Shown here: positions 35,783 to 50,700 of the stretch, one piece after another
Layout of the letters: each line of letters opens with the position of its first letter
How positions within the stretch are numbered: position 1 is the stretch's first letter
Origin: Acanthaster planci
Lineage: Eukaryota > Echinodermata > Asteroidea > Valvatida > Acanthasteridae
Reading direction: 5' to 3'
NCBI RefSeq assembly: GCF_001949145.1
Contig: NW_019091418.1
Span: 1,508,961 to 1,572,960, forward strand
DNA length: 64,000 nt
The notes under the pieces: model-generated
The model's database searches: none
What the model was told of the DNA's origin: nothing
What the model saw: only the letters and a program-made list of their open reading frames with translations
Made by a program: the position numbers and the translations under genes

Positions 35783-38700
35783 GTAAGTACTGGTGCACGC
35801 GACCAGCCTTTGTGTATACTTACGGTGTTTCAACACTCACGCATGGTCTGACGTGCCGCCGATACTCCAACAGATTTGAGCCCATGCGATGCAGAATGAT
35901 TGACTTAGTTGTAGGGTATTAGACGGGATAAGTTGGCACTAGCAGTTGGTGTTAGCAGCTTAGACATATGTACGGTAGCACTTACGCTACATGACTACAT
36001 TGGTACAAGTACCGTATGTGAAGTTTTATCTTCACTTCTGTTTTTATATTTACCCGTAGTTCTTTAAAATTTGTTAACAAAAAGGTAGAATTGGTGGCAA
36101 AATTGCACTAATCATTTGACATATGGTAAATGATTGACTTAGCAATTCACTTTTTTTAGAAGTCATTTTACTTATGTAACGCTTGTTCATGTGTACGTCA
36201 GTTCTTTTTGTTATGAGATTTTATAATTCACCATTCCAATTTTTTAAGGAGAAGTAGCAATCTTGTGGTGGAGTGACTTATATTCTGACTTGGATTTTTA
36301 AACGCATTGAAGATAAAATACATTTCAACAGTGGGGATAAAAATGACGTGAATTTTCATTTTGGCATGTCATGGTGCATTTCACTTTCAGACATCGTGTC
36401 AGGTGGTTTTTTGCCGTTCTTCCTTTTTGTCATGTAAATCACACTATAGCTGATTGTCATTTATATGAGATACATATGAGCCTGCTTCAGAGAATAGCCA
36501 CAATGGTGAATTCCTCTGCAGGAAAGTACCAATATGTGTCAATAGGAAAGTGAAGTTTACTTGACTTTTAGAGTATAAATTTTTCAGGTTTTTTCCGGAT
36601 TTAAGAATTGTTGTACCCCACAAATCGTGGATTCATGTACTTGTAGCTTAAACCATTTAAGTTTTGTTACTTTTGAACAGTTTGTACAAGAAAAATTGAA
36701 AGGCTCATCTCATCTGGGGGAGCCATTCATGAGATGACCCATCCCTTCTTGTCTTTTGAAAATCGTGAAAAGTCATAGTATTTTTTGTCATTATTACATC
36801 CCCTGTGCTGGATGGTTTATGGCCTCCTATTCATCGGGGAGTATTTCAAAAGAAGGGGCTGTCATATCAGTATATTGTCATTTGTCTTTCAAAACCCTGG
36901 CGCCGTGTCCTCTTATTTCTCCTACACACGTAAGTGGCTTTATATTCCATTGACTTTTTGGTTTGACAAATTGAACTGTCAATTTGTTGGTCTTTGTTAC
37001 TATTGTTTTCTTTCTTGCCTTTTTTTATTATTTCGTTTTTAGCATAAATGCATTTCCCCCATTGATTTTCAGATGTTTCCCTTGTTTGGCTTGTTAACTT
37101 CTTCTGAGCATTTAAATTGAATGTTGTTCAAGAAGATGTTGTTCCGAGATTTTCAAGGAGTTGCTTGACCTGCATCCTGTAGGGATGGAGCGAACATTGA
37201 AGTCAGAAGAATGCATTTTACAAGTACAGCCAGAAATCAAAAATAAGAAGATTTTATGCATGACTCCGTGGAACAAGGGCTTGATGACTTCATTTGAGAA
37301 AAGATACATGTACATCCGAGCCATACCTCAACTCCAGGAGAAAAGTGAATTGTTCCCAGTTTTGTTTCATTTGGAACAGTTGATACATCACGGAGAATTT
37401 CTTGTTCCCATATTTCCTGGGTTTGCTTGCTCATTTGCCATTGTTCAGTGTATTTTATTCTGATGTGGTCGTCATTTTTAAGAAGAGACAGGCATTTCAG
37501 AAAAATGTAAAATGTTCCTTTTTGTCCAATCCAGACAAACCCATCTCTTTGAAAACAGTGATTACATTGGCAGCACATACCAGTACACTATTTATTGGCC
37601 GCATAAGAATGTAGAAAATTTCCCAACATCCTTAAGCCAGGGAATACCCACATGTCACGTTATTCCTAGTAAAAGGATACCGGTACGTGTAATAATCTAG
37701 TAAAAGGATGGTATACTTTCTTTGTTTTCTGCAACACATTTAAATGTCCCTGAGAGCTCAAACTCCCCCAAAGTTACAAAGTCAGCTGCTGCAGCACACA
37801 GGTGTATTATCTCCTTGCAGGACTGTGGTCAAGTTCATCAAAGTCCGGTCACAACTCTTTTCATACCCGTAAGTCTAGCGACACCACCAGGTGCAAAAAA
37901 AAAAGGTTGAGTAATAACAGAGTTCATTTAAATAGTTTCTGAATTGGCTTAGAAAAACTGGATGACTTGTGAGAAACTCAAGTTCGTCTCTGTCTCTTTT
38001 GGATGAGGTGCCGTTAGTTGAATTCAATAACTGCATGGTCTTTTTGAGCAGTGCAATATGTATGTCTTCGAGAGGTACTAAGATACTACACACTTTGTGA
38101 CTTTACTATCTGCTGGGCAATTCTTTCATATCTTGGTCAGTTATAAAAGGACATTCTTCTAAATCGTTATGATGGAGTTAACAAAGAAAAACTTGCATGG
38201 AAAAGCTGAACACGTCAAGAAAATAATGATTACAACTCTCAAGTAATGAATTTCTGTTGAGTTAATTAGATTTGTGTATTCTGGAGGTTGTTTCAGACTA
38301 GTTTGTGTGGTTTTATAATTGGCATATGACTAAGAGTACTGTCTGTTTTGACAAGAATGTCTCCCCTTGAGTTTGATGATTGTCAGACCATATGGAATGA
38401 TACATTAGTGTGATATGTCAGCCTTGTCATCGATGCTTGTATACCCCGTCCATTCACGGGGAGGGAGGGATATGTAGCTGACATCATCCTGCAAATAAAC
38501 AACGCTTTATCTCTGCTCCCGAAATCATTAGCGCACCGACTGGGCGCAGGCACAGGGGCTAGCCTGGCATTTATTGCATCATTTATAAGCCGGGAAGTGC
38601 AGGGCTAACGCTCGTCGGAAAGCAATAACTCAGAGCCGATCACCTCATTGGGGGCCGTCCGCGGGCCGTTGGGCTCAGTGGAAATTGATTTGGGTTTATT

Positions 38701-41700
38701 CATTTGAGGAGGCGCTCGAGGGCTCATTAGGCGGTGATATTTGTTAGATTTGTGGTGAAGTGTCCTGTGTCATTAAGCAGTAATTGAGATCCTTATCCTG
38801 TATGATACTTCATTTGTCAACCATAACTCGGGACTTTTTGGCTCACACTATGGGTAATTTATGTAAGTGATGGAGTTAATCAGTGATGATCTGACCCAAA
38901 TCAAAAACGGGCTGTAGTCCGGTTTAATTTGGGCTACTCATCAGGCAACATAGGTGAGAGACAGTCTTACTTTGATTGTTTAAGTTGAGGATTGTTCAAA
39001 CTGTTTTTACCAAAACTTACTAAGACAGAAATATTGGAGATTTTGCATACATGTACACGTATGCCTGTGTGAGTTTTAGAATTGCCAATTTTTATATATA
39101 TTTTTTTTCACAAAACTGCAATATTGGGTCCACTCTTTTTGGGAATATTTATGATTGGATGACACTACATCACGATGCTGGTACCGGCATGGAGTAATGC
39201 AATAAGAGAATGCTGTATTCAGCATACACAAATCCACATTGTCATATCTAACTGCAAATAAAAAGATCAATCCAGCCACCAAAAGAGTGAATTTATACAT
39301 GATGCATCTCCTTATTGTAGAAAAGAATGAAGCTTATCTAAAAGTGTTTCTCCAAAATCAAGGGTGATAACATCCTCTATCAGTTGTAAAGAGTTTCAAA
39401 CATCAAAAAGTGAAATGGAGCTACTGGTACCAGTAGAACAACTGATCAGGAGTGTTATTTCTCAAGATTTTGTGGATTTCAGGATTTTTCGACCCCTCCC
39501 CCAAAATGTTAGATCTTTAGGTGTTTATAACCATTCAGCTTTTGCCATATTAGAACTTTTACGAAAAGGCCATGTGTTCGATTAACACAACCGTTTGTGA
39601 GATACCCTGCTAACTTGCCCAGTTTTAAATGATTAAAGGTCCTGCAAAGTCACACTATTTGAGTGCTGTCATTATTACAGACCTATTGTGTGTTCCAGAG
39701 ATTCTGTTTTTTTTAAACTTGCTCCTGACTTATGGGGGACTGCAGCCACATGTCACATGTTATCATAACTTCTGTATACAACTTCTATAGCGTTGTGGAT
39801 CATGATCTATATTGATGGACTTCAATTTTTTTGAAATGATGCTAACTGATGTTTAGATGTGTGATTTTTGTGTGCTGTTTGATTGAAAGAGCATCCTTTC
39901 TCCCTTATGCCATTCCCAGGATTATTGCCCTGCGCAAGGAGAAGTCACGTGATGCCGCCCGCAACCGCCGTGGCAAAGAGAACTACGAGTATTACGAATT
40001 GGCCAAGATGCTTCCACTACCTGCTGCCATCACTAGCCAGTTGGACAAAGCGTCCATCATCCGGCTGACCATAAGCTACCTGAAGATCCGAGACTTTGCC
40101 ATGCAGGGTGACCCTCCCTGGCATAACTACCCTGACGGACACAGTGGGATAAGCAGGACACTCTCCTCAGTGCTACAAGGTGGGTGATAGATAGGGGTAA
40201 AGGGTGGATTGTACATGTACATGTATAAGGGGGGGGTTAGTAGATACTGGGGGTTGAATATAATGCCACTTAACATAGGAATGTTCTTTCATAGTGTTCT
40301 CTCTGAGTAACTTTTGATATGGTCATTATTATTGTGGACTTCCGATAGGGAATTATTGAAATACCAACACTGTACATGTAGTTTAGTGGTCACCAGTCAG
40401 TCGGTCATAAGCCCAATCATGGATGAGCTGTAGCATTCCTTTGTCACTTCAAGCTGTAACTTTTGATTGGTCTTGACAATGGACTTGTGAAGGTATTTAT
40501 GACAGATTTGCTCCTTTGGATTTATGGTCCAAGGTGTGACATAAGGGTAGTTTTACACAAGTTTGTTTTATGAAAGTACAAGTTCACAATTTCTCCAAAG
40601 CCTGCTCATGTTCATGTCGGTAAACACACACACCGGTTACCGGAGTTTGGGCACTACACATGTTGAAATATAGATATTGTACCGGGACCAAAAACACTAC
40701 GGGGGACAAATTGTCCCTACAACTCGGCCAACTTTCCTAACAGAAGAAATTGTCCCCTTAACACAGGGAAGGCCTACCCTGCATTCCATTCTGATTCATT
40801 GCATCTGCATACAGATGGTTCATCTGTTCAATGTAAGGTTGGCCTCACAAAGACCAATGTAACTGGGACAGGAACTTTGGCAGTGTGATGTCTACAGACC
40901 CAAATTCTTTGAGATTTCTTTTCCATCTCTGGCAGGGGTTTGATACGTAGGATAAGCAGCAGTGGTGGAATGATTTTTAAGAGGGGAGGGAGAGTTGTGA
41001 GACCGTCAGGCATTAATAGACTGATCCATAAGCCTTATCCCATTTATAGGACCTGCCAAAAGTGGGGGGTGGGACCAAGTCCCCTCCCCAGTCGAAGGGG
41101 GTGGGGGACAGACATTGGCCCCCCTGGACCCCGCTTCTCCCACAGCGGCGTAACTAGCTTTTGGTGTCCAGGGGGCAAATTCAAAAGTGACTGCTGCTTC
41201 GGGCTCATTCAACATGATAATGGGGAGACAAAAATATCAAAAGCCTATTTATTTGATAAATAAAGATACAAATTATTATTTTTTTTACTCACTTATGAAG
41301 TGTTCTTAGTTAAGAAATGATTTTTATAAAAGAAAAAAAATCTGTCAGGGGACAAGTTGGTCCTCCTCACGGCAGGATACGTCACTGCACTGTCGTCAAT
41401 GGGAATAAGTAAAAGTAAAATGTAAAAAAACAAAATTATCAAGGCCATGTTCATCACCTAAAATCCACTGATAATTGCTTCTTTTATTTTAACCTTGCAT
41501 GTCAATGTTAGAAAGAATTTCAAAATAGTATTTGCTTTGATCACTCTTGGAAAAAGGGCATTAAGGTCCGGTTCACACTTGTGACCAGAGTGAGCATAAA
41601 TGTGCTTCAAAATAGCTTTTGCATTCACCTAAAGTATGAACTGGCCTTTCAAGAGAATGGTTTGGATAATCACTACCAGTTGTCAGGTATGAGAGGGACT

Positions 41701-44700
41701 GGGATAAAGAAAACTTGGATGCCAAATTTGTATAATGAACCTGAATAGTATCCACTGAAGATGGGATAATTAAAAGCCAGCCTTCTATGCCGCAAGGTGG
41801 ATCTTTACGTGCAGATATGCTTAGGTTTGGGTTGGAGTGTGTTCGGGGAAGGGGGCGGGCAAACATAGCACAGAGTTTGTCTTGATTTTTCGGCAATTTT
41901 AGTGACTGAGTGGGGAACATTGTCGGAGGTGAAACTAAAAAAAATATGACTTACGAGATCTAGCATGTCAACCACTTTATCGTTACTGTTGTATTTTTAG
42001 GTCGGTTTTCACAACAACATTCTGGAGTGTCTGCGATAGCACAGGAGGTTTTTGAACACAATCTCGGCGGCCACATTCTTCAGGTAAAGAATTGGTTTCT
42101 GCAGTCTTTTTTTCATCAGTAAGAACCTAGATGTCTGCATTCTTTTCATCACATGGTATTTAAGATCTGTAATTTGCAGACTTATAACAGGCATGTAACT
42201 TTTCCTCGGATTAGCTGATTTCCTTGGGTTTTTTATTTTTTTGCCATTGAAAATTGAAAACACTACGAATTCCTTTAAAAGCTGGAATTTCCTCATTTTT
42301 GTTAAAGTCCCAAGTTACATACCTGTTATAAGATCTCCTGGATCCATTTCAGTTCCATAGGGAACAAATGTCTTTGGCTGTGTAGTCACTTTTTTGGTAA
42401 GTGTAAGCATTGCCCCTCACCGCTTACCATAACATCCCGCAAGTCTGATCCCAGTTGGAGAGAAGCAAGTATGAACAACCCTTTTGCCTGAGGGCAGACG
42501 CAAATTAAAAGGAATTCAAACCTGCATGTTGGTTCATGTGTCTTTACTTTGCTGAAAACTTCCATTACATTCTGCAAACCTTGATATTTACCACCAGCAA
42601 TATGTTGTTGAGCTAATCTCCCACAATCGCACAATTGATACCTGTGCAAAGAATCAGTCACATCTGTAGTTTTGATAAAACTTTTGCAGCAACCTGCTTT
42701 CATCATGATTTACCACTCCAAGTTTCATTCAGAACAATTTAAAAATTTCTGCCTGGCCAACATCTAGCTTGTTTTCTTCCTCAACCCATCCAGGCCTTTG
42801 ACGGTTTTCTCTTTGCACTGAGCAATGATGGTAGATTTCTCTACATTTCAGAGACTGTATCTATCTACCTTGGCCTTTCACAGGTAAGTCTTGTTGGTTA
42901 GCATTTAAATGGGAACTTTGATAATAGACTTAATCATGCTGCAGGGAGGAAATGTGAACAGGATCAGTCCATCTGTCCATACGCACAGGCGTGGTTGACA
43001 GGTTAAATCACCACACACACACAAACCCCAACTCGCCTCGGATTGACGTTGCTTTGTATGTGAACATACGAAGTCTGAGAAGTCTGTTGAGGTGGACTAC
43101 ATGTTGAAGTTAAACTCAGCGTAGATTTCTCTCCATTGGTGGGACCAAAGTGTTGAAACTATATAAGGACAGTATTGATGAGAATTGTCCCACAAATATT
43201 GTTCAGGTTACTCCAATAAGTCAGTATTAGGATGTCTGGGATGTATTTCTTGCCCTTTTCTCTTGTCAGCGTTTTGGTCAACATATTGCCATCCACAAGG
43301 AGTTAATTAGTAGCTCCCTCTTGGTGTTGAAAATGAGAAGCGATCATAGTCTAGAAACATCAGCAATTAGCCATGAGCATACAGGTACATCCACACTGTA
43401 TAGGGATACTGTGTGACCAGACTGCATGACTACAGCTTAAAGTTGCTTTAAACATGGCTTTGCAGAATCGTCAGGCAAATTCAGAATTAAGGGAGAGGCT
43501 TACGTGAAATTTGAAATAGTTTTTAATGCATATTAATTTCTTGTTTACATTCTATATACTTACAACATTGAACTGAGAGATTTGAATTTGCTTATTTCCT
43601 GTTGTCTCAGAATGCAGATTAAAGGTTCAGTTCATCGTTTATTTATGCATTGTGTTCTTTGAGGCAACAAAATTACTCAAAATCTAAAAAAGGGCGCCTA
43701 AGAACAAATCTGCTGAAATTTCAGCTAAGTGAATACTGCATATTCTGAGAAAAACAATATTCTAGGATTTTTTTTATGGGAACTAAAAATAACAAAGAGT
43801 ATTGTAACTGAGGTCTTTTAAGATGGCTGCTTCCCCAGTATCTCAGAGATTTACCAAACCCAACACCATATACAATACACAGTGTTTGTCGCAGAAATAA
43901 GAAAACCATCCAGTGTGTACACATAAACTGTTTTTGTAGCTTACTCCAACAACAAGTGTTTTGTTTGTGGTTTGAGTGTTATGTTGTTAAAATAAAACTG
44001 AAAAAAAGCCATAATTTTTTCTCTCCCACTGAAGAATTTGGCGAAAACAAGTCAGATTATTTTTTTACATGATATGAATGAACAACAATGAAACATCGGC
44101 CAGGAAATGTCATACGATATTGCAAGCCTTGGTTCCTTGCTTGACTTCACTTCGCATCAGCCAACCTCCTCTTCGCTCCCTTCAAAATATGCAAGATCCA
44201 CTGTCTTTTTTTCTGCAATGCTGTCTGGTGTATTTGCTTTTCTTTTTATTTCTATAAAAACAATGCTGGCAAATCAGCCTGGGTTCTGGAGAGATTGTGT
44301 GGGATACCATCTCCACAGGATGATGAAGGCCACAAATATTAGCTAGACTAAGCATTAAAAAATGACTTTGTCTGGTCTTTTCACCTTCCCGGAGGAAAGC
44401 TTGTAGCGTATTCAAGCCGTGTTGATATACGGTAATGCGAAGTAGAATCCCGTGTGCGAGGTTTTCCACCTGAGGTGTTGGATTTTTGCAGTTTGCATGA
44501 GATGTGAAGAGCCGTGCATCACAAGTGTCAGAGTCTTTCTGGGCAAATGTGTCATACACGCTGGATGTGCCAATCTTAGCATATTTGTTCAGAAGACAAC
44601 TGGTGTTATAGGATATTGCTGTCACAAAGTAAGTCGGCACAGCCACCTGTAGGAGTTGGGGGCATAGAAATTGGCTCGGCAACAAAAAGTTTGGCTGAAT

Positions 44701-47700
44701 GGAAAAAAAAAAAAAAGATTTCACTGGCTGGATTTCCATCAGATGTGTTAACTGCTTACCTTAATAGCAAAAAAATTTGCTTAGTACCTTTTTGTCTGTA
44801 TCTCAGCTTCATAAATTGGACCTTGGGGTGGATTCAAACATATTCGGTTTATCATTTTGCAATTTTTTGAAGAACATGTTCCATTGTTAGATGGGGATAT
44901 GTCATACAGGGATGTTGGGTTCCGCATGGCGAGGGCACTGTTTCCTATGTCCAAACACTGTTCGTTACTCGTGTAGACCTACCGGGTATTACATATTAAA
45001 GAAGATCACACAGTAATCTGCAGTATAGCTTACATAAAATACAAACGGTTGGTTTACATTGTTTTTAGAAACATTCAGATCTACCCAGTGAAGTTAATTA
45101 TAAAACTGAATTTGGAGCAGTTTAAGTTTGTTTCTTGTGTTCCCCTCTCTACCAGTCTGAAAACAAATCNNNNNNNNNNNNNNNNNNNNNNNNNNNNNNN
45201 NNNNNNNNNNNNNNNNNNNNNNNNNNNNNNNNNNNNNNNNNNNNNNNNNNNNNNNNNNNNNNNNNNNNNNNNNNNNNNNNNNNNNNNNNNNNNNNNNNNN
45301 NNNNNNNNNNNNNNNNNNNNNNNNNNNNNNNNNNNNNNNNNNNNNNNNNNNNNNNNNNNNNNNNNNNNNNNNNNNNNNNNNNNNNNNNNNNNNNNNNNNN
45401 NNNNNNNNNNNNNNNNNNNNNNNNNNNNNNNNNNNNNNNNNNNNNNNNNNNNNNNNNNNNNNNNNNNNNNNNNNNNNNNNNNNNNNNNNNNNNNNNNNNN
45501 NNNNNNNNNNNNNNNNNNNNNNNNNNNNNNNNNNNNNNNNNNNNNNNNNNNNNNNNNNNNNNNNNNNNNNNNNNNNNNNNNNNNNNNNNNNNNNNNNNNN
45601 NNNNNNNNNNNNNNNNNNNNNNNNNNNNNNNNNNNNNNNNNNNNNNNNNNNNNNNNNNNNNNNNNNNNNNNNNNNNNNNNNNNNNNNNNNNNNNNNNNNN
45701 NNNNNNNNNNNNNNNNNNNNNNNNNNNNNNNNNNNNNNNNNNNNNNNNNNNNNNNNNNNNNNNNNNNGCGTTTTTGTGGTCAATTTTGGCAATTGTCAAT
45801 GTTGCAAGAAGTCACAGTGCAGAAGAGCAAGTTACTTTGCAGTTTCTGTACAATTTTTGTTTTCATGTATGCATAAACAGGAGATACTCGTTTCTTGTTC
45901 ATCTTCCCTTTTGAACTTGTTCAGCTTCAGCATTAGCGTATCTTTCTGTATCAATCTATGAATCACTCATGAAGGAAATGATTAACAGGCAATTAATATT
46001 TTTGTACAAAAAGCCATAGACAAAGGTGCCGTCTTGTGGTATGTGAACAAAGACCAGGCTGACTGTTTTGACTAACTACTCGGCTGTATCAAGCCAAGTC
46101 AGACAGCATGGATCGGTCAGCCGTAGTGACGCGATTATCATGCCCAATTACACCGTGATGTGTCTGCGCGCGTGAGGGGGGGGGGAGGTTATTCCCAGCA
46201 GAGACCCCGGCAAACCAAGAGGGGGCTCGAAGGGTGTCAAAATAGCCTGGGTCTTTCATACATACAGCTGTGAAGCTGCTACAATCGCTGATTAGCCTCG
46301 GCCCCGCGCCACCTGGGCCGTCTACAGTTTGGCGCAGGCAGGCAGCTTCTCCCCCCCCCCTTCTGTTTTACACGTCCGTTGGCTGCAGCCGCAGCAGCGG
46401 TGGCTGGCAACGGTGTTGGGACAAGGCTGCCTGGGTGACTTCTGGCTGTCGGCTCACGATTCGAACCACATGATCGTGGTATGATTACACAAAGTGACAG
46501 AGTCAACTGGGGAGAGATGGTGTATTACTGTCAATCTCACAGTTTCTAAATCTGCCCTTGGAAGGCGTGATTGAAAGGATTAAAGAATTTCAAGGCATTT
46601 AGTTTTACTCTTTTCATTAAAACATCATTCCAAGTAAACAATGATGGTAGAAGGGAGTGGGTGTTATTTTCCAACTTAAATGAAGAGCTCCACTTTCTTT
46701 GACAAATTTTCAACAGAATGAACCAAATTTGACTTTACTCAACCACAATCCATTCTGTATACTGTGCACAGCAACAGATAGGCATTCTTTTTGCTGCTAC
46801 AAAAGTCATCTTTAACCTTTACATACTCGTCCTTGGTGTATATAAAATCATTTTAAAATGAGATGATTGAAGACTGAGAGGGTCGTATTCCTTTTTCATC
46901 AAAAGACTTTCTTAAAAAGTGGCTTTTGTTTATCTTGTGTGTATGTGTGTGCTTTCAGTAAAGCCAGAAACTAAGAAGAATTTCATGGAAAATATCTGAC
47001 AGAGCTTAGACACAGGTTTCTTTTTCATGAAATTGAATCAACAAAAGTCACGGTGCTGACGGGAAAAAAAGCACGTAGGATGTGTTAGACTCCCACAAAT
47101 GCTTCCATTAACACCAAATTGACTGGATATGCCCATCGGCCTAATGCCGTCCCCCTTCAATTGCCTACTTAGGGCCTGTTGACCTGGGGTCCACAGCGTA
47201 TCGAGTTTATTTCTAACATCTCCCAGGCTCAGCCTTGTTGACACTGATCTCTGCCTCCAAATTACCCACAAATGGAGGGAACAATTCCCGCCCCTAATCC
47301 GTCTGTATATTTGCGATCTTGGCTGGAGCCAGCCCCCTCGAGCATAGGAAGCAGCCCTGCTTCAGAGAGCTTTCCATTCGCTGGTTTTAATCGCCACAGA
47401 AGTGGTTTGATCAGGAGCAGATCCTTGTCTGGGTAAGGCGGCGTGCATAGAAAACAACTTTCTAAATGATCAGCCAGAATGGGAGGTGTAAGGCACTGAT
47501 GCTTGCGGTGTTAAATACGGTACATTTGTAACAGGTTGCAATTATCAAGGACTATGTTCAGAGCAAACAGACAGAAATTCGGGTGAGTTGATAGCATAAA
47601 TAGAGGACATTCGATCATCAAGCCCATGTACTTGGTTGTCAGTCAGTTTCGTGAACAGTCTTTTGTGTTTGATTAAGCTGTAATTTTCTTCAGAAAAAAC

Positions 47701-50700
47701 ATGCATGTTCTGGATACAGCTATCTGTCCATTCCACTGTTTTTCTAAGTGAACATAGGCTGTAGTAACGTGTACATGTACTGGTAGTTCATGTGTTCTAC
47801 ATAGTACTGTCTGTATCTCAAATCTCTGAGTTCATTTTTCATCATGATATAATTTCCGATGAAGTGCTTGACTGCTGCAGTAATGAGTTTCAGGCAAGAC
47901 TAGATCTCTCCTCAAGGCCCAAAAGAACTTGGTGTCCATAATGTCTGAACATAAAAAACAGTCAAACAAACTAGACCAACAAACCACTTTATCTAAGCCT
48001 TGGCTTGTGCGTACGGTACCAGTAGGTTTCATGTTGAGTTCTAATGTATATTTTTTTGGTTCCAAAATGGAACTGGATTTGAACTTGGGTTCTGTAAGTT
48101 GCATAGCATATCAAGTCATTCGTGAAAGTTTTGTTGTGCTTAAAGTTGGCAACTTAGGCAAGAAATGATAGTGTACGGTAAACGTTTAACTGTAATACCG
48201 TCTAATATCAGGTAGTGTAAGTAGCAGCATGCACATCCTGAATGGGGCAGTTTACTCTGCATTTCCCAACTTATCATGAGGGATATACAGGATATTTTCA
48301 TTGCCATTTTTAATGCAGTGAAGTTTTGTTTGCTAACCACATAATAATGTTTCGAGCTACTGCCAGGTTGCGATAGCATATCCCAAACACTCTCAGTATT
48401 GCCACGGGTAACTGCTCTGCGACCATTATGAACTTGTAAAAAGCAAGCTTTTATGAAAGCAATGATGACCTTCACAAAGGTTTTTGAAGCATCAAAAATG
48501 TTATTGTACATTAGTGTTGAGTTGGCAGAATTCACCCCGACGGTATTGCTGAGCTGTTCAAACAGATCTGTTACAGAAATCTCACACACAGCATGAAGTG
48601 ATGCATTGTGGCCTTGTTCAATCTTTACCTCTCCTCTTCAGGTGGAGCTGACAGGCAGCAGTGTCTTTGACTACATCCATGCCAGCGACCGCAACGAGTT
48701 GGCCGAGCAACTCGGGATGAAGCTGCCTCCCTCCCGGACCGTGTCGCAAACGTCGGTGGGTACTGGGAGTAGCGATGGATGCCAGTCATCGCCTATGGAC
48801 TCTCCAACCTCTCCAAACAATGAGAGTAAGTCAGTAAAAAAAAACTTCCCTTGTGTTTTGCATGGATTTCACATTTAATCAGGTCATCACTTTGAATTTT
48901 TGTTTAATCACGACTTGAACCAAGATTTTGATGAGGAAAGCTGTTGGGAGTGGCTGGAATTAAATTTTGTTAGGAAGGAAATTGTCAGAAATTTAGGGCA
49001 AAGCTCGAGCTGAAAATGCATTTGGTTTGGAAGGGGTACATTTTAGTTGGCAGAATCTTTGCTGTGTTCCCAAATGTCTCTTTTCACATTCAGTTTTCTC
49101 TCAATGAATAAATCTAGCCTTACTAGCAGAATTCTGCTTAATGTTGAGAATCTTTCTTGAATCCCTTCAAGTGGCCCAAAACGCTACGTCCTCTTGGCAT
49201 CAGTTTTGTAGACAGTCACCAAAGCAAACAGCATAAGAAATTTTCAGGACTACCCCAAAAGAAATGAAATCACTGAAGTCACTGGCAGAGCCCATGTTAC
49301 GTTTACTCTATAAATTGCCAGAAACCAGCATTTTGGGGCATAGTTTCCGGTATACTCGTTATATTGCTTAAAACTGTATGTCATGATATTCGGCCTATCA
49401 TACCATGTACATGTACCTGTCCTCCAAAATACAGTACACTCCGACCGTTATATCTATCTTGTTGCTCTTTTTTACTTTGTTTTGAATAATAAACGGAAGA
49501 AACAAAAGTCACCAAAACAAACCATTCAAACTTTCATTCCTCTGTAGGCAATGTTTCTAACTCTAAGCACGTCCAAGTAATGTAGAGGGAAGTGTTTGGT
49601 GGAGGTGGCTTAGACAAATATCAAAGAGGGTAATTTCTGTTTGATATGTTTTTGTCCAGTAAGTGTAAAGTGTTAAAAGAGAGTTTCTGAGTGTTGATGA
49701 TAGCAGCAACTTTCATCAGGACCGTCCTCCTGAGTGTTTTCCATCGTTTAATTGAAGCTGTACAATAGCAAGGCTCCTTCCTCCCTGGAGAGCGGGGTAC
49801 CGGTGATAGCGGGGCTACAAGTGTCTTGCTGCCTACCTGATGCCAATACCAATTGTTGTGGTGCCGGGCTGGATGTGCCCAGTTTGGTAGCAGTGCCACG
49901 TAGTATCGTCTTTGAGTGGCGATTCTTGAGTGGGTCCGACACTGATGTGTCAGCGTGTCAGTGGATACTTGAGCCGTCAGGTTGATTGGAAACCCAGCAG
50001 CAGTAGAAACACTTGTTTCATCACACTGCCCTGGTGTCAGATACCTCTGTCGTCGTCAAACCACTTCTAACACCGGGCTGTGAGATGTTGACATGACCAG
50101 TCCCTTCCCCATATGGAGGAGTGGAAGGGGGTGGGGCTTGTCCTCCTTGGCAAAGGGGGAGAGGGATCGACATTGGGGGATGCTGGCTATTTGCCCCATC
50201 CTCACCGAAAGTGAAGCCGTCAAAACTTCATGAATTTAGATTGAGTCAGCGCGCGTTACAGTGGGGGTAGTGTGCCTACTGGGTCATGGTCAGATGTGAT
50301 TAGCTCTTTGTCGGTCCTGTGGGGAAAGCAGCATCTCTCTGTTGTCTATGCCGGGGATGCCTTGGAATGAGATGAGATGCATACACTAACCTCATTTCGT
50401 GAGGATGCGGGGGACCAAGTATGAGATCCAGAGGCGAGGCATGAGTAGAGAAGAACCAGCAACAAAGAAGGGGGGGAGGGAAAAGATCCTTGATTGAAGA
50501 TGGGAAGAAGAGGGGACACGCGGGTTGGAGAATATCTGAGAAAGGAAGCAAGGAGTAACCTTTGGATGGACGTGGGTCAGAAGGGATGATGCAGGTCCAG
50601 CACAATTCAGGGACAAAGTTTGAAAGATGATAAACAAGGAAGAGGTAGAACAAGATACCAAGTTGTCTGGAAGGTGGAATAGAAGAATGAAATTAGTGAT

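Larger units (their letters stand above)
42884..48641 (+). other. Intron 4 (about 5758 bp, includes an assembly gap)
   Basis: Longest intron. A 185-codon minus-strand open frame at 44182-44739 has no recognisable domain and is treated as chance. Regulatory-like GC-richer blocks lie at 46080-46500 and 47060-47440. True length depends on the gap. Confidence 0.85.

Noticed and set aside
44182-44739. 185-codon minus-strand open frame in intron 4
   Set aside because: No recognisable motif or splice support; probably chance, though untested.
45135-45914. Long open frames across the gap
   Set aside because: They consist mostly of undetermined bases.
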